Positions 55,719 through 63,954 of a stretch of 64,000 nucleotides of DNA are shown piece by piece. Both the position numbers and the translations under genes were made by a program. The notes beneath the pieces are model-generated. The model had not been told where the DNA came from, searched no databases, and saw only the letters and a list, made by a program, of their open reading frames with translations. The DNA is taken from positions 124,001 through 188,000 of the forward strand of contig NZ_JAJJOZ010000009.1 of assembly GCF_021653995.1 (NCBI RefSeq). The letters are read 5' to 3'. The DNA comes from Allopusillimonas lactea (lineage in GTDB: Bacteria; Pseudomonadota; Gammaproteobacteria; Burkholderiales; Burkholderiaceae_B). Positions within the stretch are counted from its first letter, which is position 1, and each line of letters starts with the position of its first letter.

Positions 55719-56393
55719 TTACTGATGCACAGCGTCAGCCGCCTTGCGCGCCGCCAGGGTGTCCACCGGCCGGCGCACCACGCGCAGCTTGCCGCTGTTG
55801 CCGCCGCCGCAGTAGAACAGGCCCGCGCCGTCATACTCCAGCCCTGCTACACCGACGCCCTCCGGCATATCCAGTTGCTCGAGCACATCGCCCGTGCCCG
55901 CATCGATATGCCTGAGCTCGCCGCTGCCACCCTCCCAGGTGCCGTGCCATAACTCGCCATCCACCCACGTAACGCCGGTAACATAGCGGTTGGACGTGAT
56001 GGTGCGCAAAACCTTACCGGTTTCCGGATCGATCTGGTGGATCTTGCGGCCTTCATAATTGGCAACCCACAACGACCCTTCAGCCCACGCAAGCCCCGAA
56101 TTCTCCTTGCCCTCCGGCGAAGCAATAGCGCTCAACACCTTGCCGGTCTCAGGGTCTATCTTCTGGATACGCCCCTCGCCAATCTGATACAGATACCGCC
56201 CATCAAACGCGGTGCCCGCGTCGGCCAGCACGGCGATCCGCCTGACCACCGCGCCGGTGGCCGGGTCCACCGCCTCAATAGCATCACCGGTTGCGATCCA
56301 GACATGCTTGCCGTCAAACGTAACACCGTGCACATGGCCTGTGGGGCCAAAGGGCCCAAACTCGCGGGTGATGGTGGCTAGTGACTGTTTCAT
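55719..56393 (-). CDS. beta-propeller protein (Vgb/YVTN or glutaminyl-cyclotransferase-like)
   Basis: The 224-residue protein is built of about five blade repeats of 40-45 residues. Each has a hydrophobic strand, a W or Y and the turn IDPETGKVL or VDPATGAVV (VWIATGDAIEAVDPATGAVV; IHQIDPETGKVLRTI; LWHGTWEGGSGEL). No signal peptide is seen, so it is probably cytosolic. Function is unknown: a sensor or small-molecule-binding propeller is as likely as an enzyme. It begins 39 bases after the regulator stop, same strand, so the two form a pair. Confidence 0.8.
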   Translation of the reverse strand: MKQSLATITREFGPFGPTGHVHGVTFDGKHVWIATGDAIEAVDPATGAVVRRIAVLADAGTAFDGRYLYQIGEGRIQKIDPETGKVLSAIASPEGKENSGLAWAEGSLWVANYEGRKIHQIDPETGKVLRTITSNRYVTGVTWVDGELWHGTWEGGSGELRHIDAGTGDVLEQLDMPEGVGVAGLEYDGAGLFYCGGGNSGKLRVVRRPVDTLAARKAADAVHQ

Positions 56394-56432
56394 GATGTGC
56401 TCCTCGTAGTAGAGTGATTGACGGTTCCCATG

Positions 56433-57653
56433 CTAAGCGTCTGGCAGCGGCGCGGGGAGTAACAAGGTTGTCGCGAAACCAGGCAGCAGCGGCATCACCC
56501 AGCGACGCGCGCGTCCGTGCCCAAAGGGCTCGATCGTCCCCGCCCGCGCCAGCTCATCAACAGCGCGCTGCACACTGCGCTGGCTCGTACCCAGCGCCAT
56601 TGCCAGTGCCGAGGTCGACCACGCCTCGCCCTCGGCCAGCAAGGCCAGCACTGCCGCGTGCTTATCTTCCACAGGGCGCGCCAGCACCACAACATGGCCT
56701 TCGCCTCGCGGCGCCAATACAAAGCCTTGCGGTGTTGCCCTGATGCCCGCCAATGGCGCAATCGCCTTGCGCAGCCGCCCGATCTCCACCCGCAGCCGCG
56801 CCCGATGCGTCTCATCGGGATGGCGGGTGCGAAATGCCAGCGCAATCAGCGCATCGCGCGCCACGTCCGCCGGCCAGGCATCGCCCAGGGCGCGCACCAA
56901 CGCAAACAGCACCCGCCGCCCCGCCAGCGGCACCACGATTTCCGATTGACGCAAGACATAACGGCATGCATCGACAATCAGCGCGTCCGACACAAACAGC
57001 CGCGCTACGTCGCCCAGCCGCAACACGTGCTCGCTGCCTTGATCCACCAGCCGCGCCACCGGCTGCTCCAGTAAGGCTGCGGCACGCGCCACGTCGGCCT
57101 GCAACGCCGATATACCGGCGCGCTGGGCCGCATCCCGTGCGCGAGACAGCGCCGCCCGGGCCGCTTCCTCGCGCAGCCGCCGCATGGCAATGCCGGCCAT
57201 AACCAGCGCATGCAGCGCCTGCAACGCTGGCGAGCATGCATGTGCATCGATATGCGCCAGCGCGTCGCCCGCATCGTCCAGCCGCCCGACCAGCAAAGCC
57301 CGCTGTGCCTGCAGGTACCGCGCATATGCCGCATTGGCAACGTCGCCATGCGCCTCCAGCACCTTGCGCGCAGTATCCAACGTATGGACAGGCCACTTCA
57401 ACTCGCGCGCGGCCAGGGCGATCTCGGCTTCGGCCACTACACATCGGGCGCGCGCCACCATATCGCGCCCGCCAAAAGCCCGCGCGGCGCCCTTGACCAG
57501 TTTCTTTGCAGTGCCATAATCGCCCAACTGGGCCAGCGCAATGCCGCGCAAGGCCAGCGCCGGCGCGTCATCGCGCAAGGCAACACAATTAAGTGCGCCC
57601 AGCGGGTCCCCCGCTGCCAATGCATCTGCCGCCTGCGCAAGCGCTGTATCCAC
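56433..57653 (-). CDS. TPR-type transcriptional regulator with C-terminal helix-turn-helix
   Basis: About 406 residues. The N-terminal two-thirds are Ala-rich helical hairpins like TPR units (DALAAGDPLGALNCVALRDD, GIALAQLGDYGTAKKLVKGA). A winged-helix-like part (ALVRALGDAWPADVARDALI; ETHRARLRVEIGRLRKAIAP) and a DeoR-like HTH (LAMALGTSQRSVQRAVDELA) follow. I prefer the GTG at 57653, seven bases after GGAG; a TTG at 57704 is the longest option. It is divergent from the motor cluster and followed by the beta-propeller gene, so it may control either. The family is not one I can name more exactly. Confidence 0.75.
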   Translation of the reverse strand: MDTALAQAADALAAGDPLGALNCVALRDDAPALALRGIALAQLGDYGTAKKLVKGAARAFGGRDMVARARCVVAEAEIALAARELKWPVHTLDTARKVLEAHGDVANAAYARYLQAQRALLVGRLDDAGDALAHIDAHACSPALQALHALVMAGIAMRRLREEAARAALSRARDAAQRAGISALQADVARAAALLEQPVARLVDQGSEHVLRLGDVARLFVSDALIVDACRYVLRQSEIVVPLAGRRVLFALVRALGDAWPADVARDALIALAFRTRHPDETHRARLRVEIGRLRKAIAPLAGIRATPQGFVLAPRGEGHVVVLARPVEDKHAAVLALLAEGEAWSTSALAMALGTSQRSVQRAVDELARAGTIEPFGHGRARRWVMPLLPGFATTLLLPAPLPDA

Positions 57654-57724
57654 GCCACGTCTCCATGGGGCCGCCAGCCCAGCGCCCCCAATGTGTAAAA
57701 TCAACGGTTTTTAATGCTGTTAGT

Positions 57725-58477
57725 ATGGTGCAAGAACCACCACGGCGCACAGGCTTCAGCGGCCCGACGCTGGTTCGGCTGCTGGCCCGCCTGACAGACA
57801 CAGATGTCCGGGAGTCCAGGCAATCGCTTTCAGACCAGCTCAGTCAGTGGCTGGGCTGGGGCGACGCTATCGCCCTGTCTGGCGTGCTCAACAGCGCGCC
57901 ACCGGTGCCGCGCGGGGGCATACAGGCCGCAGCCGACGACAGCACCGACGAGTTCGCCCGCCTGCGTGCAGGCTTCGAAAAAGCCATCCTGGGCATCGCC
58001 GCGCCACAAACGGCCCGCACACCGGCGCATCGGCGGCCGCCACCCGGCCAAGTCAAGGCCAAGGCGCCCTCCAGTGCCGATTACGGGGTGTTTCGCGGCG
58101 AGTACGTATCACTGCAACGCTCGATGGAGGCCGGCATTACGGCGCTGCGGGGCAGGCTGCGTGCCCGCCTGGCGGCCCGTTCACCAGAAATGGCGCGCCT
58201 GGCCGTTATCGATGCAGCCATGGAACAGGCATTGATGGTCAAAGAATACGGCCTGCTGGCAGGCATCCCGGCGCTGCTCGAGCGGCATTTCAAACGCCTG
58301 CGGCAGGCCGAGGAAGACGCACTGGCCGAGGCTCAGGCCAACGGGCAGCTCGCCCCCGCAAACACCGGGGCGTGGCTGGATACCTTTCGCCACGACATGC
58401 AAAGCGTGTTGCGTGCTGAGCTCGGCATCCGCTTACAACCGCTCGAAGGGCTGCTGGCAGCCTGCCGCGCTTGTTAA
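57725..58477 (+). CDS. DUF3348 protein, first gene of the motor-like cluster
   Basis: The 250-residue product has no signal peptide or membrane segment. Its N-terminus (TGFSGPTLVRLLARLTDTDV, RESRQSLSDQLSQWLGWGDA) is the DUF3348 signature. A variable Pro/Ala linker (about 95-120) precedes a helical C-terminal half (LQRSMEAGITALRGRLRARL, GIPALLERHFKRLRQAEEDA). The start is the ATG at 57725; TAAAAT at 57696-57701 could be its -10 box. Function is unknown. The constant position before a MotA-like gene suggests a cytoplasmic partner of that protein's tail. Confidence 0.85.
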   Translation: MVQEPPRRTGFSGPTLVRLLARLTDTDVRESRQSLSDQLSQWLGWGDAIALSGVLNSAPPVPRGGIQAAADDSTDEFARLRAGFEKAILGIAAPQTARTPAHRRPPPGQVKAKAPSSADYGVFRGEYVSLQRSMEAGITALRGRLRARLAARSPEMARLAVIDAAMEQALMVKEYGLLAGIPALLERHFKRLRQAEEDALAEAQANGQLAPANTGAWLDTFRHDMQSVLRAELGIRLQPLEGLLAACRAC

Positions 58478-58485
58478 CCTAACCT

Positions 58486-60942
58486 ATGAACCGAATTCTC
58501 TATTTCATTATCTTCATCGCGGGCCTGGCGGTCGCAGGCTGGATAGGCGCCGGCTACATCGGCACCAACCCGCTGGCCCTGGCCGTCATCGCGATGATCA
58601 TCGCGGCCTATCTGGCCGGCACGGCAGAGCTGTACCGCTACAGCCAGGCCACGTCGGGCCTGAGCCGCGCAGTCGCAGGCTTATCCGCCCCACCTGGCAA
58701 TCTCGAGGGCTGGCTGTCTTCGCTGCACCCCAGCCTGCGCAATGCCGTGCGGCTGCGCATAGATGGCGCACGTGTCGGCCTGCCCGGGCCGTCCCTTACC
58801 CCTTATCTTGTCGGGCTGCTGGTTCTACTGGGCATGCTGGGCACCTTCCTGGGCATGGTGGCCACACTACGCGGCACGGGCCTGGCACTCGAAAGCGCCA
58901 CCGACCTGCAAGCCATTCGCGATTCACTGGCCACGCCCGTAAAGGGGTTGGGCTTTGCCTTCGGCACCTCTGTCGCGGGCGTCGCTACCTCGGCAATGCT
59001 GGGCCTGCTTTCCGCGCTGCTGCGCCGCGAGCGCCTCGGCGCCGCGCAGGCACTGGACACGCATATTGCCACCACGCTGCGCACGCATTCTCACGCGCAC
59101 CACCGCGAAGAAAGCTACAAATTGCTGCAGCGCCAGGCAGAAGCCATGCCATCCGTCATCGACAAGCTCGAAGCCATGATGACGGCCATGCAGCGGCACA
59201 ACGAAGCCTTGAACCAGCAGTTGGCCGCCGGCCAGGCAAGTTTCCACGCCAAGACGGAAGCCGCCTATACCCGCCTGGCGGCATCGGTGGAGCAGTCCCT
59301 CAAAGACGGGATTGCCGAAGGCGCACGCGCCGCAGGCACTGCCATCGAACCCATCGCGCAAGCCACCATGGCCGGGTTGGCCGCCGAGACTGCCACCCTG
59401 CACGACAACATTGCCCAATCGATGCGGCAACAATTGAATGGGGTATCGGAGCAACTGGACAAGACCACCACCGCCATGGCGGGCACGTGGGCTACCGCCG
59501 TCGCTGAACACCGCCACGCCAGCAAATCGCTGGCCGACGGCCTGCGCGCCTCGCTCGATGCGTTTATCGCCCATACGGGCAGCCAGTCTTCCAGCCTGAT
59601 CGAAGGCGTTGCGGCCCGCCTGGATGGCGTCGCCGGCGACGTGTCGCAAGCATGGCAAACGGCGCTGGTCTCGCACCAGCAAACCAGCGCAACACTGGCC
59701 GAAGAACTGCGTACCTCGCTCGGGGGCTTTGCAGCGAACACACGCCAGCAGTCCAGCGACCTGCTTGAAGGCATTGCGGGCCGTCTGGATGAAATCAGCG
59801 GCAATCTTTCCCGCAGTTGGGCCGACGCCCTAGCGCGTCAGGAATCAGCCAGCGCCAAACTCGCCAACGATAGCCGGCAGGCCCTCACGGCCACCGTCGA
59901 CGCGCTTGGACAGCACTCGGCGTCGCTCATACAGGCCGTCGACGCTTCGCACGATGCGCTGCGGTCCAGCCTGACCGAGCAGGAAACACAGCGGCTGGCT
60001 GCATGGTCCGCCAGCCTCGACACCATTGCGGCCGGCCTTCGACAAGAATGGGCCCGGGCCGGCCAAGAAACCGCCGCCCATCAACGCGAAATCTGCGACA
60101 CCCTGGCGCAGGCGGCCCGCGAGATCACCAGCGAAACGCAGGCGCAGGCGCGCGGCACCATCGCCGAGATCGGCCAACTGGTGCAGGCCGCATCCGAAGC
60201 CCCACGAGCCGCCGCCGACGTCATCACCGAAGTCCGCCAGAAGCTCTCCGACAGCCTCGCACGCGACAACGCCATGCTGGAGGAACGCAGCCGTCTGCTC
60301 GAAACCGTGGGCACACTACTCGATGCCGTCAACCACGCCTCCTCCGAGCAGCGCGCCGCCGTGGACGCGCTGGTCAGCACCTCGGCCGACATGCTCGAAC
60401 GCGTGGGCCGACAGTTCACTGACAAGGTCGAAAGCGAGGCCGCGCGGCTCACGGATACCGTCAGCACGGAGGCCCGCAAACTGGCCGATACAGTTGACAC
60501 TGAGGCACGCAGGCTTAGCGATACCGTCGGCACCGAAGCCCGCAAGCTTACAGACACTATAGATGTCGAGGCGCAACGGCTCACGTACAGCATCGGCACG
60601 GAAACCCGCCGGCTGGCGGACACGGTCAGTGCCGAAACCGGTAGGTTGGCTGGCGTGGGCGAGCATGTGGCTGGCGGCGCCGCCGACGTCGCGGCCCTGG
60701 CTCAGGCGTTCAGCACAGCGGTGCAAGCCTTCGGCGCATCCAGCGCATCCCTCGAAGCCCACTTGCAGCGCCTTGAAGCCGCACTCGACAAGTCTTTGGC
60801 ACGCAGCGACGAACAACTGGCCTATTACGTCGCCCAAGCCCGCGAGGTCGTCGACCTGAGCGTGCTGTCGCAGAAGCAGATTCTGGAAGAACTGCAGGCG
60901 CTATCCGAGCAACGCGCCACCACCGGCACAGGCGCCGCATGA
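58486..60942 (+). CDS. DUF802 membrane protein: MotA/TolQ-like stator with long coiled-coil tail
   Basis: The 818-residue protein has four membrane segments (about 4-24, 28-47, 104-124, 150-175). The third and fourth carry LLVLLGMLGTFLGMVATLRG and GLGFAFGTSVAGVATSAMLG, like the ion-channel helices of MotA, TolQ and ExbB. The remaining roughly 600 residues are a predicted cytoplasmic coiled coil. It has two 55-residue repeats (335-389, 390-444), a diverged third, and six exact 11-residue repeats (651-716). Eight bases after DUF3348; overlaps the OmpA gene by four. Long-tailed stators such as ZorA of Zorya defence are the nearest architecture I know, but there is no Zorya effector here. Confidence 0.85.
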   Translation: MNRILYFIIFIAGLAVAGWIGAGYIGTNPLALAVIAMIIAAYLAGTAELYRYSQATSGLSRAVAGLSAPPGNLEGWLSSLHPSLRNAVRLRIDGARVGLPGPSLTPYLVGLLVLLGMLGTFLGMVATLRGTGLALESATDLQAIRDSLATPVKGLGFAFGTSVAGVATSAMLGLLSALLRRERLGAAQALDTHIATTLRTHSHAHHREESYKLLQRQAEAMPSVIDKLEAMMTAMQRHNEALNQQLAAGQASFHAKTEAAYTRLAASVEQSLKDGIAEGARAAGTAIEPIAQATMAGLAAETATLHDNIAQSMRQQLNGVSEQLDKTTTAMAGTWATAVAEHRHASKSLADGLRASLDAFIAHTGSQSSSLIEGVAARLDGVAGDVSQAWQTALVSHQQTSATLAEELRTSLGGFAANTRQQSSDLLEGIAGRLDEISGNLSRSWADALARQESASAKLANDSRQALTATVDALGQHSASLIQAVDASHDALRSSLTEQETQRLAAWSASLDTIAAGLRQEWARAGQETAAHQREICDTLAQAAREITSETQAQARGTIAEIGQLVQAASEAPRAAADVITEVRQKLSDSLARDNAMLEERSRLLETVGTLLDAVNHASSEQRAAVDALVSTSADMLERVGRQFTDKVESEAARLTDTVSTEARKLADTVDTEARRLSDTVGTEARKLTDTIDVEAQRLTYSIGTETRRLADTVSAETGRLAGVGEHVAGGAADVAALAQAFSTAVQAFGASSASLEAHLQRLEAALDKSLARSDEQLAYYVAQAREVVDLSVLSQKQILEELQALSEQRATTGTGAA
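60436..60651 (+). repeat. 33-base tandem repeats coding an 11-residue coiled-coil repeat
   Basis: Six in-frame 33-base units start at 60436, 60469, 60502, 60535, 60568 and 60601, with a partial seventh at 60634. Each encodes a variant of E-A-R-K-L-A-D-T-V-x-T. The DNA copies differ at many third positions, so protein-level selection keeps the pattern. Eleven-residue (hendecad) periodicity marks a nearly straight or right-handed coiled coil within the DUF802 tail. Confidence 0.9.
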
Positions 60943-61586
60943 AAGACGACCTCGATACCGGGGTGGAACCGGCTGTGCCGGTGTGGGCCGTCTTCGGCGA
61001 CCTGATGTCGGTGCTGCTGGGCGCCTTCGTACTGGTGCTTGTAGGCGTGATCGGCATCCAGCTCGAACTTTCCACCCGCCTGGAAAAAGAAATCGAGCAC
61101 CGCCAAGAAGAAACCCAGCGGCGCGTAAGCCTCGAGCAGGCGCTTGCCCGGCCGCTGGCCGAGGGGCGCGTCACATTGATCAACGGCCGCATCGGTATCA
61201 GCGGCAGCGTGCTCTTTGCACTCAACTCAGACCAACTTCAACCCGAAGGCCGCGAGGTGCTGAAAGGCCTGGTGGGGCCGCTGTCCGAATACCTGCGCAT
61301 GCACAATGAGATTCTGATGGTGAGCGGTTTCACCGACGACCAGCGCGTGCACGAGCAAAACCGCCGCTTTAGCGACAACTGGGACTTGTCCGCCCAGCGC
61401 GCGCTGACGGTGACGCGCGTATTAATCGAGGAAGGCATTGCGCCGTCACGCGTGTTCGCCGCCGCATTCGGCGCCGAGCAGCCGGTAGCCTCGAACGCGG
61501 ATGAAGCGGGCCGTGCAAAGAACCGCCGCGTTGAAATCGCGCCCATTCCGCAGTCGTCGGCCGGGACGACGCAAAGCCATGAATAG
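60939..61586 (+). CDS. MotB/ZorB-like OmpA-family peptidoglycan-binding protein
   Basis: The 215 residues have one N-terminal membrane helix, WAVFGDLMSVLLGAFVLVLV. Its Asp21 stands where MotB, TolR and ExbD carry the proton-binding aspartate. After a short helical linker comes an OmpA domain (about 90-205) with ALNSDQLQPEGREVLKGL, VSGFTDDQRVHEQNRRFSDN, WDLSAQRALTVTRVLIEEG and AGRAKNRRVEIAPI, the peptidoglycan-binding pattern. Being translationally coupled to the MotA-like gene, it should be the wall-anchored rotor/stator partner of that channel. Confidence 0.88.
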   Translation: MKDDLDTGVEPAVPVWAVFGDLMSVLLGAFVLVLVGVIGIQLELSTRLEKEIEHRQEETQRRVSLEQALARPLAEGRVTLINGRIGISGSVLFALNSDQLQPEGREVLKGLVGPLSEYLRMHNEILMVSGFTDDQRVHEQNRRFSDNWDLSAQRALTVTRVLIEEGIAPSRVFAAAFGAEQPVASNADEAGRAKNRRVEIAPIPQSSAGTTQSHE

Positions 61587-62091
61587 GCATCCGGTGTCCG
61601 AAACGCAGGCACAGCGTCCCGCATTGCAGCCGTCGGCGGCGCACGCCACATCGCAACCGTCGGATGAGCGCCCGACAGCGGAAGAGCGGGATGCGCCCAC
61701 GGCGTCAGCGCCACTGGCCGAGCTGGTGGCCGACATCGCCCGGCTCAAAGCCAACGCGGCACCGCCGGACGGCATCCTGGCAGCCATGCGCGCCGCCTAC
61801 CCAGAAGTACACGACATGGAGTACTTCCGCGCCACGTGGACGCGCCTGAACGGGCGCCGTCAGCTGCGGCAAGCGCTGGCCAACGCCCCCGAGAACGCCG
61901 GCCCGCTCAACTCCAGCAGCGTCGTGCATCGCGCCATAGTGTTGATGCGCGAACTATCGCCGGGGTATCTGCAACACTTTCTTGCACACCTCGACGCGTT
62001 ATCATGGATGGAGCAGCTCGCCAACAGCGTCGAAGCCGCCCGCAACGCCGCCCGCGCCGGAGGGGGCCGCAAAAGCGGGCGCGGCAAGTAG
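61579..62091 (+). CDS. DUF2894 protein, last gene of the motor-like cluster
   Basis: The 170-residue soluble protein has a disordered N-terminus (about 1-45), then LAELVADIARLKANAAPPDG, HDMEYFRATWTRLNGRRQLR and the C-terminal helix HFLAHLDALSWMEQLANSVE, ending in a basic tail GGGRKSGRGK. It matches DUF2894. The ATG at 61579 overlaps the OmpA gene by eight bases. No membrane segment and no known catalytic motif. Function unknown; context makes it a cytoplasmic accessory of the motor. Confidence 0.82.
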   Translation: MNRHPVSETQAQRPALQPSAAHATSQPSDERPTAEERDAPTASAPLAELVADIARLKANAAPPDGILAAMRAAYPEVHDMEYFRATWTRLNGRRQLRQALANAPENAGPLNSSSVVHRAIVLMRELSPGYLQHFLAHLDALSWMEQLANSVEAARNAARAGGGRKSGRGK

Positions 62092-62282
62092 CGCAAGGCG
62101 CTTGCTGTCGCACGGGCATTCGGCTTACGCAGCCCAGGCCCAGCCATACGAGCGACGCATCCGGCACAGCCTGATACCCGCCCGCGCATACGCGCATCGA
62201 CAGCTTCGCCTTGCAGGCGCGCCCCTGGCTTCTGCGCACGCTGCTGCCCGCTTTCCCCTCTGACGCAGATGGAGACCCCTGC

Positions 62283-62840
62283 ATGAAACGCTGCAAATGG
62301 TGTTCCGACGATCCGTCTTATATCGCCTACCACGATCAAGAATGGGGCACGCCCTCACGCGACCCAGGCTATCTGTTCGAGATGCTGCTGCTCGAAGGTT
62401 TCCAGGCTGGTCTGTCGTGGATTACCGTGCTGCGTAAACGGCCGCGTTACCGCGAGGTACTGTTCGGCTTCGACCCCCACGCCATCGCAGCCATGGACGA
62501 CGATTACATCCACAATACCCTGATGCAGGATCCCGGCATCATCCGCAATCGCCTCAAGCTGAACGCCGCCCGGCAGAATGCTCAAGCCTGGCTACGCCAG
62601 GATGATCCGGTCAGCCTGATGTGGTCCTTCACCGGCGGCCGTCCACTGGTGCATCACTACACCCGCCACGAGGACATCCCGCTGATCACGCCCGAAGCCC
62701 AGGCCATGAGCCGCACGCTCAAGAAGACCGGGTTTACCTTTGTGGGCCCGACGATCTGCCAATCGTATCTGCAATCCTTCGGCGCCATCATGGATCACAC
62801 CACTGACTGCTTCCGGCACGCGCAGCTGACGCGGGCTTGA
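62283..62840 (+). CDS. tag: DNA-3-methyladenine glycosylase I
   Basis: The 185-residue base-excision enzyme removes 3-methyladenine from DNA. Tag features are CKWCSDDPSYIAYHDQEWG (first zinc ligand and base-pocket Glu), FEMLLLEGFQAGLSWITVLR (HhH region), LKKTGFTFVGPTICQSYLQS, and the zinc-ligand region near the C-terminus around DHTTDCFRH. The ATG at 62283 is chosen from homology; 24 upstream codons are open. It is 191 bases after the motor cluster and not obviously part of it. Confidence 0.95.
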   Translation: MKRCKWCSDDPSYIAYHDQEWGTPSRDPGYLFEMLLLEGFQAGLSWITVLRKRPRYREVLFGFDPHAIAAMDDDYIHNTLMQDPGIIRNRLKLNAARQNAQAWLRQDDPVSLMWSFTGGRPLVHHYTRHEDIPLITPEAQAMSRTLKKTGFTFVGPTICQSYLQSFGAIMDHTTDCFRHAQLTRA

Positions 62841-62889
62841 ACACCCGCCGCACGCAGGCCACATGGCAGCGATTTACCGGAGCATCGCC

Positions 62890-63747
62890 ATGCACGCCCT
62901 ACCCCCGCACGATGTAGACGTGGACGCCTATTTCAGGCGCATCGGCTATACCGGCACGCCTGCACCCTCGCTTGCCACGCTGCGCACGCTGCACGCCCTT
63001 CATGCCGAAACCATTCCCTTTGAAAACCTGGATCCGCTGCTCGGGCGCGTGGTACGGCTCGATCTGGCATCCATCGAGGCAAAGCTGGTGGCCGGCAGCC
63101 GCGGCGGCTACTGCTATGAGCACAATCTGCTGTTCGCACATGTCCTCGAACGCCTTGGCTTCGCGCCGCGGCGCCTGGCCGCCCGGGTGCTGTGGAACCA
63201 ACCCAAACACGCGGTCACACCGCGCTCTCACATGCTGCTGCTGGTGCCTGTGGACGGCAAGGACTACATCGTCGACACGGGCTTTGGCGGCAATACGCTC
63301 ACCGGCCCCATCCTGCTGCGCGATACTGCCCGCCAGGAAACGCCCCACGGCGCATTCCGTGTGCTGCCGCGCGACGACGAAGACTTTCTGCTCGAGGCTT
63401 TTGTGCAGCAGGAATGGCGGAGGCTCTACGCATTTGATCTGGCGCGGCAACTGCCGATCGACTACGAAGCGATGAGCTACTACCTTTGCATGCACCCTTT
63501 GTCGCACTTCCGTCATGCACTGTACGCGGCGTTGGCGGGGTCCAACGGCCGCCTGTCGCTGCTGAACGACCGCCTGACACTGGTGCACCCCGACGGCACC
63601 GTACAGCGCGAGGTCATCCGCGACCCCTCGCAAGCGCTGCGTGTGCTGGAAACACGCTTTGGCATACAAGTGCCCGATGCCGCGGAATTCCATGCCGCCT
63701 GGCCGCACCTTCGCACCCCTAAACAGCCCGACAGCGGCACACGTTGA
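62890..63747 (+). CDS. nat: arylamine N-acetyltransferase
   Basis: The 285-residue enzyme transfers acetyl from acetyl-CoA to arylamines or arylhydroxylamines. The catalytic triad is present: Cys75 in SRGGYCYEHN, His in TPRSHMLLLVPV and Asp in IVDTGFGGNTL. IPFENLDPLLGR lies at the N-terminus as usual. The ATG at 62890 has CGGAG seven bases upstream; an ATG at 62863 would add nine residues but lacks one. It lies 49 bases after tag and is probably co-transcribed with it. Confidence 0.93.
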   Translation: MHALPPHDVDVDAYFRRIGYTGTPAPSLATLRTLHALHAETIPFENLDPLLGRVVRLDLASIEAKLVAGSRGGYCYEHNLLFAHVLERLGFAPRRLAARVLWNQPKHAVTPRSHMLLLVPVDGKDYIVDTGFGGNTLTGPILLRDTARQETPHGAFRVLPRDDEDFLLEAFVQQEWRRLYAFDLARQLPIDYEAMSYYLCMHPLSHFRHALYAALAGSNGRLSLLNDRLTLVHPDGTVQREVIRDPSQALRVLETRFGIQVPDAAEFHAAWPHLRTPKQPDSGTR

Positions 63748-63954
63748 CGCATACCCTCACGGCCAGTTCTTGGTTTGGTGTGGTTTGGCCATGGCTTTAT
63801 CATGACCTGGATCGCGGCATAAAAATTGCTGGCATGGCTTGATGCGCAGCAATCATTCGCAGCGCTGTGCGGCTACACCACGAAGCAGTATCACCCAGCC
63901 ACACCATATTGTGGCGCCACACCGAGACGCCACGCTTCACACAAAGGAGGCGCC

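Noticed and set aside
57725..62091. Calling the DUF802-OmpA cluster a Zorya defence system
   Set aside because: The stator pair is similar in layout, but no ZorC, ZorD helicase/nuclease or ZorE is present, and the flanking genes are DUF3348 and DUF2894.
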